5,617 nt of DNA, from assembly GCA_051000395.1 (NCBI GenBank), contig JBPCOI010000008.1:1-5617 (forward strand). Direction: 5' to 3'. The notes under the pieces were generated by a model. It saw only the letters and a program-made list of their open reading frames with translations. It did not search any database and was not told where the DNA came from. Positions 5,533 through 5,617 of the stretch are shown here, one piece after another. Position 1 is the stretch's first letter. Each line of letters starts with the position of its first letter. Position numbers and translations under genes: made by a program. The DNA comes from JBPCOI01 sp051000395 (GTDB lineage: Bacteria; Actinomycetota; Actinomycetes; Mycobacteriales; Jatrophihabitantaceae).

Positions 5533-5539
5533 GGCTCCT

Positions 5540-5549
5540 CGATTGCGGT
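5540..5549. repeat. 10-bp copy of the palindrome end, possibly a truncated second palindrome
   Basis: CGATTGCGGT here is identical to the first ten bases of the palindrome arm at 4517-4526. Directly after it the sequence turns into a G-run and an A-rich tail. The simplest reading is that a second palindrome copy begins here and that sequencing or assembly failed inside it; a chance 10-bp match is the alternative. Confidence 0.45.
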
Positions 5550-5617
5550 GGGTGGGGGGGGGGGGTCTAAAGCCACGAAGCACAACAAAAAGAGGAACAA
5601 AAGACGAACAACAAAAA
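5550..5617. other. Probable contig-end artefact: G-run and A-rich tail
   Basis: A run of 12 G (5554-5565) is followed by 52 bases made mostly of A, with only two T, in a locus that is otherwise very GC-rich. Composition changes abruptly and no coding or regulatory structure is visible. Signal loss in two-colour short-read chemistry is known to be called as G, and low-quality read tails can survive at contig ends. The apparent upstream extension of the DUF559 reading frame into this stretch should not be trusted. Confidence 0.75.

Noticed and set aside
4501..5583. Upstream extension of the mshA frame through the palindrome and the DUF559 gene
   Set aside because: It reads as Arg/Pro/Ala-rich shadow, and mshA has a good start with a ribosome site at 4500.
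5484..5600. Hydrophobic N-terminus (FLFLLCF) on the DUF559 protein as a signal peptide
   Set aside because: It is encoded by the A-rich artefactual tail and the G-run, not by genuine GC-rich sequence.
1..5617. CRISPR array, tRNA, rRNA or riboswitch
   Set aside because: No regularly spaced direct repeats, cloverleaf or rRNA-like stretch seen by eye; nearly all of the window is coding.

Overview
The window is about 5.6 kb of high-GC DNA from an actinobacterium (Actinomycetota). Two things point there: a clear mycothiol glycosyltransferase (MshA), and the gene order mshA - YbjN-family gene - phosphoglycerate mutase - senX3-type kinase - regX3-type regulator. From memory, this order matches the Mycobacterium tuberculosis Rv0486-Rv0491 block without the lysE-like gene. 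The genus cannot be fixed from this sequence. Every gene I can support lies on the minus strand, so transcription runs from high to low coordinates.

Layout in transcription order. (a) 5617-5550 is a 12-G run followed by an A-rich tail; it looks like a sequencing or assembly artefact at a contig end. (b) 5540-4566 holds a leader and a gene for an AbiEi-type winged-helix protein fused to a DUF559/Vsr-like nuclease domain. (c) 4565-4517 is an almost perfect palindrome (23-bp arms, 3-nt loop) starting directly after that gene's stop codon and ending 16 nt before mshA. (d) mshA, (e) a YbjN-family gene, (f) gpm1, (g) senX3-like and (h) regX3-like follow with 4-bp overlaps or gaps of at most about 35 bp, which suggests one polycistronic unit. 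(i) 1-121 is a short GC-rich region with hairpins but no gene I can support.

How the genes fit together: MshA starts mycothiol synthesis, Gpm1 interconverts 3- and 2-phosphoglycerate, and SenX3-RegX3 is the phosphate-starvation two-component system, so a thiol-redox gene, a glycolytic gene and a phosphate sensor appear co-transcribed. The YbjN-family protein has no assigned reaction. The DUF559 gene is not part of the conserved block as I know it and looks like accessory cargo.

The most interesting signals are: the long palindrome, with its first 10 bp reappearing upstream of the DUF559 gene exactly where the assembly collapses, suggesting a palindrome-bracketed nuclease cassette; a SenX3 homologue with no visible membrane segments and with proline in place of the usual threonine in the H-box; a RegX3 that stops before the last strands of its winged helix; and an arginine in place of a conserved glycine in the MshA donor-site loop. 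Each of these point differences could be one base error, so reads should be checked before building on them.
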